Positions 1-13,040 are shown, counted from the stretch's first letter. The stretch: 64,000 nt of DNA from Rhodamnia argentea (GCF_020921035.1 NC_063160.1:21301595-21365594), one strand, 5' to 3'. A program made the numbers and translations. The notes: generated by a model from the sequence alone, not told the origin.

Positions 1-406
1 GGACTCCACAAAGCAGGCTTTCTAGAGCCTGTACATTGCCAATTCTCAGATGAATTGTTGAAGGCGTTTGAATTTCCTGTCAGGAGGACAGTGAGAAGAA
101 GTCTGTTGCTGACTATCAATAAGCCTAGCATGGGTTCTTTTCCTAACAGGAGTAGTTGTTATCGCTATGTTTTCTGTCGTCTAAATTTCACTTGCCTTTT
201 GTCTCAGCCATTCTAGCCTTGGGACTTCTATGCTACATGAACATTTCCATTTTAGGTGTCTATAAACCAGTTGTCAATCTGGCACAGCGCAGGCTGTTTG
301 TGAATCAGGCACTTGCACGAACACATTTGTGATGCATGTTATGAAATTTTTACGATGTTTTAAGATTCATTTATAACAAAGTTTTGTTTCGGTCAATTAT
401 CTGCAG
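1..406 (+). other. NUP188: Intron of NUP188 (window starts inside the gene)
   Basis: No stretch here encodes recognisable NUP188 sequence. A frame open over the first 210 bases does not resemble the protein part expected before the first recognised exon. The region ends with a good acceptor (ctgcag at 401-406). It is best read as intron; the exons for roughly the first third of the protein lie upstream of the window. Confidence 0.6.
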
Positions 407-3400
407 GGCCTTTGTTTTGCTTTGATGAACATTAGGAACACGTCATATGTGCAATCAACTATGACAACTGTGGTGACAGAAAATAACATTTGGTACATTG
501 AATTGATCTGGTTATTTTTGTTTTTGTGTTGTAGGATTATTGGAAACCTTGTTCCTTTTATTCCTGTTATGTTTTCCTTCTTTATCTTGTAAATACTTAA
601 TTTCTCTATCCTGCAGGGTGGTTGAGGTGATTTCTTCCTTGATCAGACATTTGTATCCCAGTTCTAGTAATGCTGCAACCATTTGCATGGGCGTCAATTT
701 CTTAGCAAAGATGATAGAGAGGTACCTCCATTCTTTTGTCCATATATCTCTTCGTAACCCTCATGTCTGTCCTCAGTTCATCATAGATTGAATAATCTGC
801 TCATTCTTAGATTTGTTGTTTGTTTGGAACTTTTAATACTTTATGTACTGGAAAAAAACTTGGATTGCATGTGCTTGTGCCATTGCATACAATATTAGTT
901 GTACCTGTTCATAAGCATCTTGTTCTCTTCTCTTTGATGGCAGTTGTCCGTCTAGTGTTGCGGTGGTGGCACTGAAGGCAGATATGTTTGATGTGTCCTC
1001 AAGTAGAAGTTCCTTTGATGGTGACTATAATGGTTCATCCAGGTAAATATTAGATGACTGCTTTCGCTGTAATTCTGAAGAAGTGCTAGATTCAGATTTT
1101 GTTGCATTACTTGACCAATGGCTTGTTGACCCTGACGCTTCTTTCTTCTAATCATGGTGCCAAAAGTGTATGCAATTAGGTCACGTGTTGTGGTGCATAG
1201 GCATAGTTTTTTGTGTTCTTGCACTAGTTTGTTTTTGATTAATGTCATTCAAACTATTTTAATGTGCCCCATTTATCTGCTACTGTTACTTCTACCTCTG
1301 AAAAGAAAGTGGAAGGTGAAGACTATATTGACTTATCTGTGTTCCTGCACGCCACTTACTCCTCCTAGCAGATCATGGTTGCTCTCCGGGAGACTGGCAA
1401 AGATGCTATTTGTCGATTACGAGCAGAATGACTATGACTGCTCACTGACAGTATCAGGTATAAAGAAAAGCTTGAATTACTGGTGTGTTCATCTTTTTTC
1501 TTTTCTAAATACTTTGCTTTGCCTTTTCTTCTGCTCTTTTCTTTATCTTTCCCTCGCTTTGGCATATTCTTTTGCAGCTAGTGTTCACTGTAGCTGTTTT
1601 ATGTTTCTAGACTATTGTATCAGTGCATGTGCTGGTTAACTGCCTGTTAATTTTTTTTTTCCTCAATTGATTCAGATATTGTTATATGCTTGAGATTGTG
1701 GACCAAACCTGTCTATATGCTCAGTATATACTTGACGATCAACTGTGAACCTTGGTTTTGCAAAGCATTTGATAATCGTGCCAAGTATTTGTATAATGGT
1801 CATATGTCAGAGATAAGTCACCCAATTGACCATCTGTCTGGGCATTATAGTTACTGTGTCCATTTCAATGCTTATTTGTGCATTTCGATATCTTAATTCA
1901 CTTTGTTCTGATGTGTACTCTGGAACCTTTTCAGTGCTGGAATTCACTACGAAGCTTGTGGAAAGTGGATTGGAGAATGATGCTGTCCTAGCTTTGCTTG
2001 TTTTCTCCTTGCAGTATATTCTAGTCAATCATGAGTTTGGAAAATGTAAGGCAAAGCACCTTCGTTGGAAAGTGACAGTTAAGGTACGAACCATAGTTTG
2101 AGCTGCCACAATTGTATTTCTTCTCTTTTGATTCCAGGGTGTGCTGGTGTTTCAGGAATAGGGTTGTTATAAATCTTTTTGTCACTGATGGTTGGTGAAA
2201 ATCCAAAGTTGGATAATCGCGTGGGTTTGCAATAATGCCACGTATTTGGTGTACTAGGGTGTTATGGACTCGAAATCCAACTGCTAGTCTCCTCAAAGCA
2301 TATTCTTTAACCAGTGTTGCTTTCTAAACCCCCCTCCCTCCCCAAAGAAAAAAAAAGGAGGCGCTCCATAATTGTATCTTGGTTTTCCCTTCTTGCCCTG
2401 TTTGTATGTGCCTTTAAGCTGCTGTTGTGATGCTTGAGTTTACTCTTTAGGTGCCTAACCATTATTATTGATCTATCTTATAGCAAGGCTTGTGTTTCCA
2501 TTGTTGATATCACTTATCTAGTTACCAAGATGTACGGTGCCAGATGCCCCTAGGAATCCCTTCAATTTACCAAAATCTGTTACCAAAATCTGTGATTTTG
2601 GGAAAATGATGTTTGCTTATTTATGTACAAGAAATTAAAGGGTTAAGAATGTCGATGTGGTTGAGTTTTATGGGTTCTTTGACCGAAGCACGTCATGTGA
2701 TCATCTGATATCAGAGGCGTGAATTTTAAGATGTTTTCATACTGATGATGTACACATGTGTTCTACAAAATTGCAGCTTTTGATCTTCAACTTGTTATAT
2801 TTACCTGGAAGATGAAATGTTTTATGTTCTTTGTTACCCTGTGTTTGTAAAAAATCAACTTGTATTTGCCTCTGATTATATTGATGGGCTGATTATTACT
2901 AACAATAAAAAATGGAAATGCGTATAAAATTGAACATGGTAGGCCACGAGGTTGGAGTTTTATATGCAAGGAATTATACTCCGATAGACAAATTTTAAAT
3001 CCATGCATTTGCTGATTTAGGTGCTTGAACTGATGCGAACATGCATTATGTCAATTTCGTACTTCACAAAATTCGGCAAGGTTGTCTGGGATTTACTGCT
3101 ATCTGACTCTTCCATCCACAGCATGCTCTTTCGAGTTGCTTGTACGACGGCACAAACTTTGGAGGTGAGAGATTTTGTCTATTTGCTGTCCAAGCATAAA
3201 GAGATAGCTTATATGGGTATTTTAACTGATCTGATTACATTTCTCTACAGAATCTTTACATGAACCGTCTCTTTGAATTATCGGACATTGAAGGATTACA
3301 GCTTGCCATCCGTTCTGCTTTGGACATTCTTTCTATCATGCTCTCCAGATCCATGAAGGTAAGTGTAATATTCTTTACTTAATGGCATGCTAGGTATTTG

Positions 3401-6400
3401 ATCTTCTGAAGTAGAGCTGCTTTATTAGTGTTCTTGCAGGCCGGTGGGATGGAGGAAGGTTTCCATCTCATGATTGCAAAAAGGGAGTGGGATGGGAGTT
3501 GTAAGGAGGAAAAAAGATTGTTTTTTTCTGTTTTTTTTGAGGTGTGGGGGGGGCGTTGAAAAGTATGGTAAATTTTGAAGTTTTTGTGAGGAGAGGGAGA
3601 TTTGAATTCTCTCCACTTCCCTCTTCCCCTTGTCATCCAAGCAGAGCATTAAATTGAAGGACGAGCAAGTGATTTCATGTTACTGTGTTCCTCTTGTATA
3701 GTTTCAGATCATGTGCAAGTTTTCGCATTTGATGTGTTTCCATGGCAATCTTCTCTCTACTTTTTTTTTTGGTCAGATATCTCTACTTATGTTAGTTGAC
3801 ATTGCTTGTGTGACTTTTTCTCATACCAATATTTCTGTATGTTCTCTTTCAGGCTGTGTCTGCTAGCCTTCCTGTCTTTCACCAAGCTATGCTATCATCT
3901 ACAACCAAGCCGATTCCTGTCACTGCAGCTGTTATGTCTTTGATATCTTACCTCCGTAACTCTGTATGGGATCCATTAAATTGTTGACCTTTTTTTTACT
4001 TTTAACCCCACAAATAGATATCTCACTTCTGAACTGTGTATGGGATCCATTTATGTTCATAATTAGCCTTGCTTTACCATCATGATTTGCACATCTCATG
4101 CTTAAACACCGCGAGATTTTTCCTCTTTTGTAGACACTTTATTCACATAAGAAACTGTGACAAATGCTTGTTGGCACCTCTTAGAGAGACGTTTCTTTGC
4201 ACACAAATGTCACGAACCATGACAGTTGACAGCTCTCTATCCACATTCTGTCATTTGCTTCTAGGCCATCTGCAGATATCCTCCAGATTCTTCATGTAGC
4301 CATCTCTCAGAAATATATGCAAATTTCCTGCATGTCATTATTTTAAATGTTTACTCCCATGAGTCCATGGGAACTGTTCCAACTGCTTCAAAGTGCCCAG
4401 CTGTAGATAATCTTTTATGTTATTTTCTACCTCCTAGTTTTTTTTTTCAAAAAGAAAATTGACTACAATGCCATATATAGTATAGTTGTCGATTCTTGAG
4501 TAGAGCAAGGTGTGGGAAGTGACAAAAACACAAAAGATATTATTGTAGGATGGGGTTTTGGTGCTTTCAGACTTAGATTGCTCAGATTTTCATTTCAAAA
4601 AAGAGTCGCATTTGGAATCAACTTGTCAGTCTTAACCTTCTGGATGTTACAGAATGACAAATTCCTGTAATTTTAACCTGGACAATTTGGCTAGCAGTAT
4701 GTGATTTTACAAGTTTCTCTTAATTGGACGCATTTAAAGGAAAAGCTGTTAACTGAAGCTACAGAGCAGGGAGTCTTCAAGGATGAAAACTGTCTGGAAG
4801 ATTTACCTTGTCTGAAAGCTCCAGATTCTTTTCTGTTCACTACATTGAATCTTTATGTTTAGGAGGTTTAGTGAATGCCTTTTATCTGAGCAGGGAATAC
4901 AAATCGCTGCTGCCAGGTTACTTTCCATGATATTTGTGGTAGCAGATGACGTGAAGCCTATGATATCTGGGATCACATGCTTTAGTGTGGATGATAAGCA
5001 GGTTGGTATATTGTCAGTTGATCTGACTTTTGCATTTATTTCATTTTATCCTCTAATTGACTCTTTCTCTGTCATTTGGTTGCAGATGATAGAATTAAGG
5101 CATGCCATCAATTGCATTCTGCAGGAAAAAGCACCTAGGAATGAAGATCTCTTCCTAGCAATAGTAAACCTGCTTACTTCTGCTGCACGTTTTCAGGTAT
5201 GTCTTTGGTTCAAAATCTTGTTGGATAAGTGTGGTGTTCTGACATGTTGCTGAATCGAGGACTGTCTATGTCTGATAAAGGAACCTTCCAAATTTCCAAT
5301 TATTTTGTAGATAGCTGACTATTGCTTTTGACAGAGCTATTTCTTTGGTTTTCTTTTGCAGCCATCATTTCTTCTTTCTATGTTTTCCGCCAAAGTGCAC
5401 AACCCTGAAAGTGTCGAGCATTCAACGAATGATATTTCATCTCAGACGACATTTAGAAAATCAAGCCTACTTCATTTACTCCTTCAACCCATTGAAAAGT
5501 CTAGTGAGCTCATCCAAAGGTATAATCTTCATCATGGTCTTTCATCCTGCTTTGATTCTGGTTGCTTCATTTTAAATTTGCACTAGGCTTCACGTTTTGG
5601 TTCCTATGCCTGATGGAGTTTAATTCCTGCAACCGTTGATGTTGTTTGTTTTCTCTCTCTCAGCAATCCAGAAATAGCACTGGCTGTTCTAAACTTCCTG
5701 AAAGCTTTGTGGGAAGGGGCTGGCCACTACAGAGATTTATTGGACTGGCTCAAACGATCTCAAGATTTCTGGAAACATCTGTCTGGCTTCATATCTCTTG
5801 CAGGCATGGAAGCTCATCTACCTAGAAAGTTGGCCAGAAGGGAAGGCCAAAGCCTTGCAAACAAATATCAATGTCAAAGTGCAATATTGGAAATATTGGC
5901 ATGTGATATTTTCTTACAAAAGAAGTTGTCACATGCCAAGTTGCCTATGGAACAACTCGATTTGGCGAAAGTAAATGATGGAAATGCTGCAACTGCTGAA
6001 AAGTTGAAAGTATCTGATCCCCAAGATCCTACCGGTGTTTTATCTACCTGGTGTCAGAGCTCTGTTTTAGAAAGCCTGGTCAAGACATATGCTTCATGCG
6101 GATATGACGGTGAAATCTGGTTCCATCTGAAGGTTTGTTTGCCCTAATTGGAATTTTTGCTCTTTCACCTCATTTTATAGTGACTTTTTTCTATTGCCTT
6201 GACGTGCTATTACTCTCTCTTTCTCGTCAGAGTTCATAGTCCACATATTTGTTGTGAAAACCCTCTATGACGATGGAGCAGTGTAGTAATGGGAGGTCTT
6301 TTACAAAATCATTCTGGGAATAAGCTTTTCATGTGACCGCAGTGCACCAAGAAATTGATCCTATAATTTAATTTGAAAAAATTCTGAGGGATGACATTCT

Positions 6401-9400
6401 TTAGACATTATGGTTTTCTCCTTGCCGTATAATTGTGGCTCCTTACAATTATGTGAAATTCTTCAGGTTGCTGCCTCCCTCTTCGCAGTGCATGTCATGG
6501 CCAGATTAGCTGCTGGTGACACAGGAAGTTTGTCCGTATCTTTAATTGAGAAAATTCGGCTTATGTATAAACAGGTTTGTACTGTTTTTACTATTTTGGC
6601 ACTATACCGATGATTACAGAACAGTGAAATTTTCGCACATCAGCTTTATTTTAGTAAAGCATTTGACAGGACCTAGTCACCTTGCCAAGCACAAAGCTTT
6701 TCTCTTATCACTTGATTTTTTCGAGCTGATTTTGTCTGATTCCACTATGTCGTGAATTTTGTGTTGCAGATGAGCAGCCAACCTCCTTTTTCTGAACTTT
6801 TAGCCCTATACGGAAAACGTGGCTATAGGTAAGAATACACAACCTCCTTTTCGTAATGGTGGAGATTTTTTTAAGAGTGGATAGTTTCTATGGTGACAAT
6901 GGTTTAGTTGCCATATTTACCTATATGGATGACGTCTATTCTGGACATTTCTTATATATTATTTTGAATTGTCTCTTTGCCGACTTACAAGACTTGGGTA
7001 TATTTCCGACATGTGGCTGGTAATAACTCTGAAACATAAGATGTGGAGATTTGAGGAATTCTAGTGGTCATCACTACACTTGATATCTTAATCCTTTGAG
7101 TTTCTCTTGTTAAATTACAAGATGTCCATATTGCATGGCTACCACATCTTAAGGGTCCATAACTCGAAGATTATTTGTGAATACCTGCTCCAAAACTTTG
7201 CGTCATGCCCCAAAAAAGGAGTAATTAGAAGTTAACAATAGCTATTGCTCTAACTTGTATTCCACAAAAATAGCATCTGATACTTTTTTTTTTCCTTCAG
7301 TGAAGGGAAGGAATTGCAAACTCTAATACTGAGTGACCTTTATTATCAAATACAAGGTGAGTTTGAAGGTCGAAAAATAAGTCCCGGACCGTTCAAAGAA
7401 TTGTTCCTGCATCTTGTGGAATCAAACTTTTTGCAAATTTACCGACAAGAACAAAGTGGCAGCTTTGCAGAGTATACTAGTAGGATCTACTTGTATGATG
7501 TTGAGTGCATACAAGCTGATATCAAACTAGATTTATGGAATTATACGAGCTGGAGAGCATCTAAAGCGATTGCGGAAACAATGGTGCAGTGCATGGAGGA
7601 TGCAAACTCAATGCTGTTGTTCTCAAGTTCGAAGCTTTCTGCACTGAAAGCACTCATCACTCTGCTGAGTGTTTATGACAATGAGGTAACTCAGTCTAGA
7701 GACTTGCAATCTCTTTTCCCTTAGACTTCTGAATTATTATATGTCTAATAGACTTGTTGTGCTAAATACTGTACAACTCAACATGATCTTCTTGAGAGAC
7801 TCTTTTGAGCCATCTGGAGCATTATTAATTTAGCATTTGCCTATCTGTTGAGCCACTTGGAGCATTATTAATTTAACATTTACCTATCTGCTCATGCAGT
7901 CTGGCGAAAAGAAGGCTACAAATGGAAGCATGATCTCTGAGAAACTCATTTGTTCCTGTGTATCTCACATATCAAATTGTATTCATTCAACACTGGAGAG
8001 AGTGGCGCCCACCATGGACACTTCGGCAGATATCTTTGAGTTTCTTGCAAGCCAGGCAGAGTTGGTTATTTATTTCATCAGGAAAATGCAGACAAGGCCC
8101 TCTGTACCAGTTTGTCTGCTTGTATTAAGGACATGTGTTCCTATGATCAGAGTGTTGAAAGACTCCAAGCCAGCAGCTACAAGGTTCAAGACTATGATCA
8201 ATTTCTCTTTCTTGGTCCTGGTTTCAGTCGTGGAGTTCTGTCACTGCTGTTCATGTGTAGATTCCTCGGGAAATAAGGAATTTGTAGAAGAAGGAGCTGA
8301 ATTCTCTAATCTATGTTTGGGTCACTTACCGGTTCTCTGCGACTGTCTTATGGTGCCTGAGCTTTGCACTGTTTCTCTGACTACAGCAGACTTGATACTG
8401 CGAACAGTCTTGATGCCAACTAGTTGGTTCCCCGTCATAAAAGAACATCTCCAATTGCAGCATATTGTTCGCATGCTTCAGGATAAAAATTCTCCAGTGT
8501 CATCTTGCATATTGCTGAAATTCTTTTTAACCCTTGCACGTGTGAGAGGAGGGGCTGAATTGCTTCTTAATGCGGGTTTCTTTTCATCTCTCAGAGTGTT
8601 ATTCTCTTACATAGAAGATGGGAGGCACTCCTCAGCAACCGATGGGGTTAGGGATGTTTCCGACACATCCGACAAATATGAAGAGTCCCAACATATTTGG
8701 GGACTAGGCTTAGCTGTCGTTACTGCAATGGTTCATTCCTTAGGAGACAGTTCTTATTTTATTGATATTGTGAACAACGAGGTTCCTTACTTCTTCTTTG
8801 AGAAAGCTGATCTAATATCCTATTATCTCAGTGCTCCAGACTTTCCGTCTGATGATCAGGACAGAAAGAGAGCCCGTGCTCAAAGGAGACAAACTTCTCT
8901 AACTGCTCTGAAAGAAACTGAGCACACCGTCATGCTAATGTGCATTTTAGTGAAACAATGGAATTCATGGGTTAAGGCTATGAAAGAAATGGATTCACAT
9001 TTCAGGGAGAGGAGCATTCATCTGTTGGCATTCATAAGCAGGGGTACTCAACGTCTAGGAGAATCCTTTAGGCGGAACGCGCCTCTCCTTTGTCCTCCTA
9101 TTGAGACAATTGAGTTTGAATTCTGCAAGAAACCGTCATTTGTCAACAGCAAAAATGGATGGTTTTCCCTGGCACCTCTTGGATGTGTTTTTAGGTCCAA
9201 CTACTCTGCTGTTTCTACTGCTCTGATTGTCAAGGATCGAGCTGCGGAAAACTTAGAGAGAATCTCCGCGACAAGATTTTCAGATAATGTTGCCTTGCAG
9301 ATCTATAGAGTCGCCTTTCTTCTTTTGAAGTTTCTCTGTTTACAAGCCAAGGGTGCAGCTAAAAGGGCTGAGGAGGTTGGGTTTGTCGATCTTGCTCATT

Positions 9401-10050
9401 TCCCTGAGCTTCCAATGCCTGAGATTTTGCATGGTTTACAGGTATTATGATCAAGTCACTGCAACCTGTCCTCATATTTGGAGGGTATATAGCCACTCTC
9501 GTGGCTCTTAACAGTTTTTAATTTTCCTTTCCTCAAAATGATATAGCATGTAGTAGACTCTTCCTTTTCCTGCTTTACTATCTACTTGCTTCTGGTCATT
9601 GCTTCTGCTGGCTTTTGACTTGCAACTACTTGGGAGTCCAGGATCAAGCACTTTCAATCATCGCGGAGCTGGGGAATGCCAATAGAACAAGGCCAATGGA
9701 GCCCGAAATCCGGACCGTCTGTGAGCTATTGCTGCAGATATTAGAGATGGCCTTGTATTTGGAGCTTTGTGTTTTGCACATATGCGGTATAAGGCCGGTA
9801 CTAGGGCGAGTGGAGGATTTCTCTAAAGAACTCAAGTCGTTCGTTAGAGGTAAAAGATGGCTGCTGCTTCCATTTATTTTAAAAAAGCTTCCGCGTTCAT
9901 TGCTTATACAAGAATCTAACTGTCTTCTTCTCTCTGACCCTTTGTGCAGTGGTGGAGCAACATGATTTTCTAAAAGCTTCGCTGAACTCCCTGAAACAGG
10001 TGATCGCGCTCGTCTATCCGGGCTTGTTGCAGGCCGAGGGATTGTTGTGA
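407..10050 (+). CDS. NUP188: Nuclear pore complex protein NUP188 homologue, C-terminal ~1,378 residues (5' partial)
   Basis: Large scaffold nucleoporin of the inner ring of the nuclear pore, built of alpha-helical repeats; no catalytic motif is expected. I joined 18 exons by GT-AG sites and reading phase: 407-492, 617-721, 944-1042, 1372-1457, 1935-2083, 3021-3164, 3251-3358, 3853-3963, 4894-5001, 5086-5196, 5362-5519, 5664-6132, 6467-6574, 6770-6828, 7301-7685, 7900-9441, 9642-9849, 9950-10050 (stop TGA 10048-10050). All phases agree, giving 1,378 codons plus stop with no internal stop. The product matches the plant NUP188 family along its length, for example SWLLSGRLAKML, NDYDCSLTVS, VNHEFGKCKAKHLRWKV, SSTTKPIPV and EGRKISPGPFKEL. 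Plant NUP188 is about 1,960 residues, so roughly the first 580 are upstream. The fourth exon could start at 1369 instead (tandem CAGCAG acceptor), adding one residue. Exon 16, at 1,542 bp, holds over a third of the visible protein. Confidence 0.93.
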
Positions 10051-10697
10051 AATGAACATGTGCACAAAAACTAAATGATAGCTCCTTTAGAACTTTCAAA
10101 TTGCAACGACCCTGAATGTTCTTGGCACGAGTGGCTAAGTAGGTAGATAGATCAATGTACAGCGCAGTCCCCACCTGTAATTCCAATGTTGCCATTCTTT
10201 GGCCGGACACACATTGAAGTAGCTCTGTCCCGGGGCTGATTTCCATCTCTGTCTAACTTCATGTGTGAAAATGGCCGAGGATGGGGTCACGTCACGTGTG
10301 TTTCTCGTGTTTTAATTTTGGTCCGCCGATGTTACTATGGATTTAAGACGGGACGGTGACAGCGAAACAACGTGGGAATATCTTCTTTTTGCCTTTCGTC
10401 CTTTCCAAACATTTTACGAACCTTCGGGACCAAGAGAGCAAAAGATTTTTTGGAAAATTTTATATAAGAGTTTCAAATATCTTCATTTTTTTAAAGAATA
10501 GCCTAAAGTGGAGTTTATTTCAAATAAAAATTTGAAGTGTTCTCATTATTTTAAAAAAAAAAAAGACATGAAGATATGTTTATTGTTTAATTTTTTCCTT
10601 TTTTTTTTTTTTCTTTCCTTTTTTCTTTGCTTTCGTCCATTGTCATTGGGAAAAAAAAAGAGAAAAAAGAAAAAGGAAAAAAAGAAAATTTAGAAAC
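10051..10697 (+). other. NUP188 3' UTR and intergenic spacer
   Basis: The sequence after the NUP188 stop is likely 3' UTR for a few hundred bases, but I see no unambiguous polyadenylation signal. From about 10440 it becomes AT-rich with long A and T runs (10552-10566 and about 10600-10620). No coding potential was recognised. Confidence 0.5.
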
Positions 10698-10700
10698 TAA

Positions 10701-11357
10701 GGGCACGCATGGTAACACTTTCGCTTCTGAAACACCATCAGAAGCGGAAGTTGATTTTTCAACTTCTCCATCAAAAGAAGAAGTTGATTTTTCAACTTCT
10801 CCATCAAAAGTTGATTTCTCATAAAAAAAGACGTTTGATAAAATTTCTACTTCTAAAATTTTTACTTTTAATAAAATACCGGCGGGCGGCGGCCGGCGGC
10901 GGCGGCGACCGGCGGCGGGCGGCGACCGGCGGCGGGCGGCAGCAGCGGCGGCGGGCGGCGACCGACGGCGGGCGGCGCAGCGGCGGCGACCGGCGGCGAC
11001 CCGGCGGCGGGCGGTGACCGCGGCGCGACCGGCGGTGGGCGGCGACGGGTGGCGGGCGGCAACCGCGGCGGGCGGCGGCGGCGGGCGGCGGGGACCAACG
11101 GGCGGGCATTGGTCGGCGAGTCGAAGAAGTGATTTAAGGCGAGAAGCTAAAATTTTTAGCTTCTCAAAGTTGGCCAAAAATCCAACCAGAAGTAGAAATC
11201 TCTTTCAGAAGTAGAAATTCCTACCGGAAGTCAATGTTTTTACCAAACGGATTTCGGTTTCAGAAGCACTTTTGAAGTGTCTTTACCAAACGGATTTCGG
11301 CTTCAGAAGCACTTCCGAAGCAGAAATTCAGCTTACGAAGTGTTATCATGCGCGCCC
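10701..11357. mobile_element. Non-autonomous PIF/Harbinger-like (Tourist-type) element with GC-rich core
   Basis: The element starts GGGCACGCATGGTAACACTT and its other end reads, on the opposite strand, GGGCGCGCATGATAACACTT. This is a 20-bp terminal inverted repeat with two mismatches. It is flanked by TAA at 10698-10700 and 11358-11360, the 3-bp duplication typical of the PIF/Harbinger superfamily, which also often has GGG/GGC termini. Subterminal parts carry repeated short motifs built on AGAAG, such as TTCAACTTCTCCATCAAAAG on the left and TTTACCAAACGGATTTCGG twice on the right. No transposase is encoded. At 657 bp it is large for a Tourist MITE because of the GC-rich insert. Confidence 0.85.
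10879..11119. repeat. GC-rich (CGG/GCGGGCGGC) low-complexity array
   Basis: About 240 bp made almost wholly of permutations of CGG, GCGGGCGGC and GACCGGCGGC, next to very AT-rich flanks. It lies inside the Harbinger-like element. Open frames across it on both strands (poly-Arg/Pro/Ala) are products of composition, not genes. Confidence 0.9.
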
Positions 11358-11360
11358 TAA

Positions 11361-11909
11361 GTCATTTTTTGAAATAATGAGGATATTTTAGATTTTTATT
11401 TAAAATAAATTTCACTTAAATCCTTTTTTTTTTTTAAATGAGACCACTTCATATATTTATTTGAAATTTTCCCTCAGATTTTTCCTTTTTATCTGGCCAT
11501 TATTTCGGTTGATGTTTTTGATTTTTTTTACCAGTCTTATCAAATGAAGTGGCGACACGTGTTATGTTTAGGGACACCCGTTTTAATGGAATCGTCTAGA
11601 GAAAAGCCCCGCACGAGTATATCCCAACGCTCTCTCTCTCCCTTTGGACTTTTCGTCCCACCTCTCCCCAAAACCGACAAAACGAGCGCATACCCGACGC
11701 CGCTTGACCTCTGGTTACCGAACCTCAACCCTGGTTAATCTTTCGACGGCGTAGATCCCTCCACGTGCTGCAATCAAACGACATCTGCCCCCCACCCTCG
11801 TTTCTACATAAACCTCCTCACCTGCAGGGTGCTCTCCATCGTGCTCCGTCCGAGTCTTAGCTCTCGCACTGTTTCTCAGACGCGCGCTCATTATCCATCT
11901 CCTCAAAAG
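11361..11909 (+). promoter_or_regulatory. Cyclophilin promoter and 5' UTR
   Basis: About 550 bp between the transposon and the cyclophilin start. A perfect G-box CACGTG lies at 11762-11767 and an ACACGTGT core near 11556-11563; both are ABRE/bZIP- or bHLH-type sites that suggest light or stress input. A TATA-like TACATAAA lies at 11805-11812, about 100 bp before the ATG. The leader is CT-rich, as is common for highly expressed plant genes. Confidence 0.5.
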
Positions 11910-12428
11910 ATGTCGAACCCTAGGGTCTTCTTCGACGTCACGATCGGCGGAGAGCCGGCCGGCCGGATCGTGATGGAGCTCTTCGCGGACACCACCCCGC
12001 GCACCGCCGAGAACTTCCGGGCGCTCTGCACCGGGGAGAAGGGCGTCGGCCGCAGCGGGAAGCCGCTCCACTACAAGGGGTCGCCGTTCCACCGGGTGAT
12101 CCCGGGGTTCATGTGCCAGGGCGGCGACTTCACCGCCGGCAACGGGACCGGCGGGGAGTCGATCTACGGGTCCAAGTTCGAGGACGAGAACTTCGTGAGG
12201 AAGCACACGGGGCCCGGGGTGCTGTCCATGGCGAACGCGGGGCCGGGGACCAACGGGTCGCAGTTCTTCATATGCACGGAGAAGACGCCGTGGCTGGACG
12301 GCAAGCACGTGGTGTTCGGGCAGGTGGTGGAAGGGATGGACGTGGTCAAGGCCATAGAGAAGGTCGGGTCCAGCTCCGGCAGGACCTCCAAGCCCGTCGC
12401 GATAGCTGACTGCGGTCAGCTCTCTTAA
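11910..12428 (+). CDS. ROC1: Cytosolic peptidyl-prolyl cis-trans isomerase (cyclophilin, single domain)
   Basis: Intronless 172-residue cyclophilin catalysing cis-trans isomerisation of Xaa-Pro bonds; the family binds cyclosporin A. The start [10 protein letters not shown] matches plant cytosolic cyclophilins. An in-frame ATG 81 bases upstream exists, but its 27-residue extension is unlike the family. Active-site residues are visible: Arg62 and Phe67 and Gln70 in [15 protein letters not shown], Trp128 in [12 protein letters not shown], and His133. The plant-specific loop insertion (KGVGRSGKP, residues 44-52) is present, with the conserved Cys40 and Cys168. There is no transit peptide, signal peptide or ER-retention tail, so it should be cytosolic. 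The CDS is very GC-rich compared with its flanks. The symbol is assigned by resemblance and by neighbourhood with NUP188 and eIF4B, as around Arabidopsis ROC1; closely related members cannot be excluded. Confidence 0.95.
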   Translation: MSNPRVFFDVTIGGEPAGRIVMELFADTTPRTAENFRALCTGEKGVGRSGKPLHYKGSPFHRVIPGFMCQGGDFTAGNGTGGESIYGSKFEDENFVRKHTGPGVLSMANAGPGTNGSQFFICTEKTPWLDGKHVVFGQVVEGMDVVKAIEKVGSSSGRTSKPVAIADCGQLS

Positions 12429-12744
12429 CTTTGCATAGTTCTGTACTGCACTGCGGCTTGGCCGGGTGTTTCCTGGATATATGTAGCAATATGATCTGAG
12501 CTATCAAAATGCGGTGGTTCTGTTGGGGCTTTTAACGTGGCGAGCTATCTATAAAGTTCCCTCTAGTATTTAATAAGACTGTAATTATGTCGTTAATCCC
12601 AATTGAACTCGGTGATCCTTTTGCTTTGGTCTCTTGTTCTTGCATGGGCTTTTTTGGTTTGCACCCCTAGTCCTTGAATTTTTCTTTTTTCGACCCCTTG
12701 CGAATTCTGTCCCTGAACTTTCTCAAATTTTGTTGTTGAATTGG
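12429..12744 (+). other. Cyclophilin 3' UTR and spacer
   Basis: T-rich sequence after the stop codon containing AATAAG-like motifs (for example about 12570). It probably holds the polyadenylation site. No other gene seen. Confidence 0.5.
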
Positions 12745-12752
12745 CTCAATGG

Positions 12753-13032
12753 CAGGGGTGTCAAACCCTCTTCGGGCCGTATCGGGTCGGTTTTTTTATA
12801 TTTTTTTAATCAAAATCACTTGATATGTCCGTCAAATGAAAGAATATAAAAAATAAAAATAAGATAAATTAAAAAAAAAAACCGTAGGTGAAAAAAAAAT
12901 CTAGAATCAGGCCAACCTAACCTTGCTCGACCTGATCCTAATAGAATCAAGCCGACCCGAAAGGCTCGAACATTAGGGTGAATTTTCGGACCGGATTGGG
13001 CCAAGTCGGTACTGGCTTTTTTGACATCTCTA
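12753..13032. mobile_element. hAT-like MITE (280 bp)
   Basis: The left end reads CAGGGGTGTCAAA and the right end, on the opposite strand, TAGAGATGTCAAA. The element is flanked by a perfect 8-bp target-site duplication, CTCAATGG, at 12745-12752 and 13033-13040. Eight-base duplications with ends of the YAGRGRTG type are characteristic of hAT elements. There is no coding capacity. Confidence 0.85.
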
Positions 13033-13040
13033 CTCAATGG

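Noticed and set aside
1..210. Open frame at the very start of the window as a possible NUP188 exon
   Set aside because: Its translation does not match the part of NUP188 expected before the exon at 407, and its possible donor sites do not give a matching protein.
9644..10246. 200-codon minus-strand open frame
   Set aside because: Lies opposite the last two NUP188 exons, which join in phase and match the family; no recognisable product on the minus strand.
10587..11214. Several overlapping open frames over the GC-rich block, on both strands, up to 196 codons
   Set aside because: They are poly-Arg/Ala/Pro translations of a CGG-rich array inside a MITE; no start context, splice logic or family supports them.
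11829..11909. 27-residue N-terminal extension of the cyclophilin from an upstream in-frame ATG
   Set aside because: The family starts at MSNPRVFFD; the extension has no clear transit-peptide character and lies in the CT-rich leader just after the TATA-like box.
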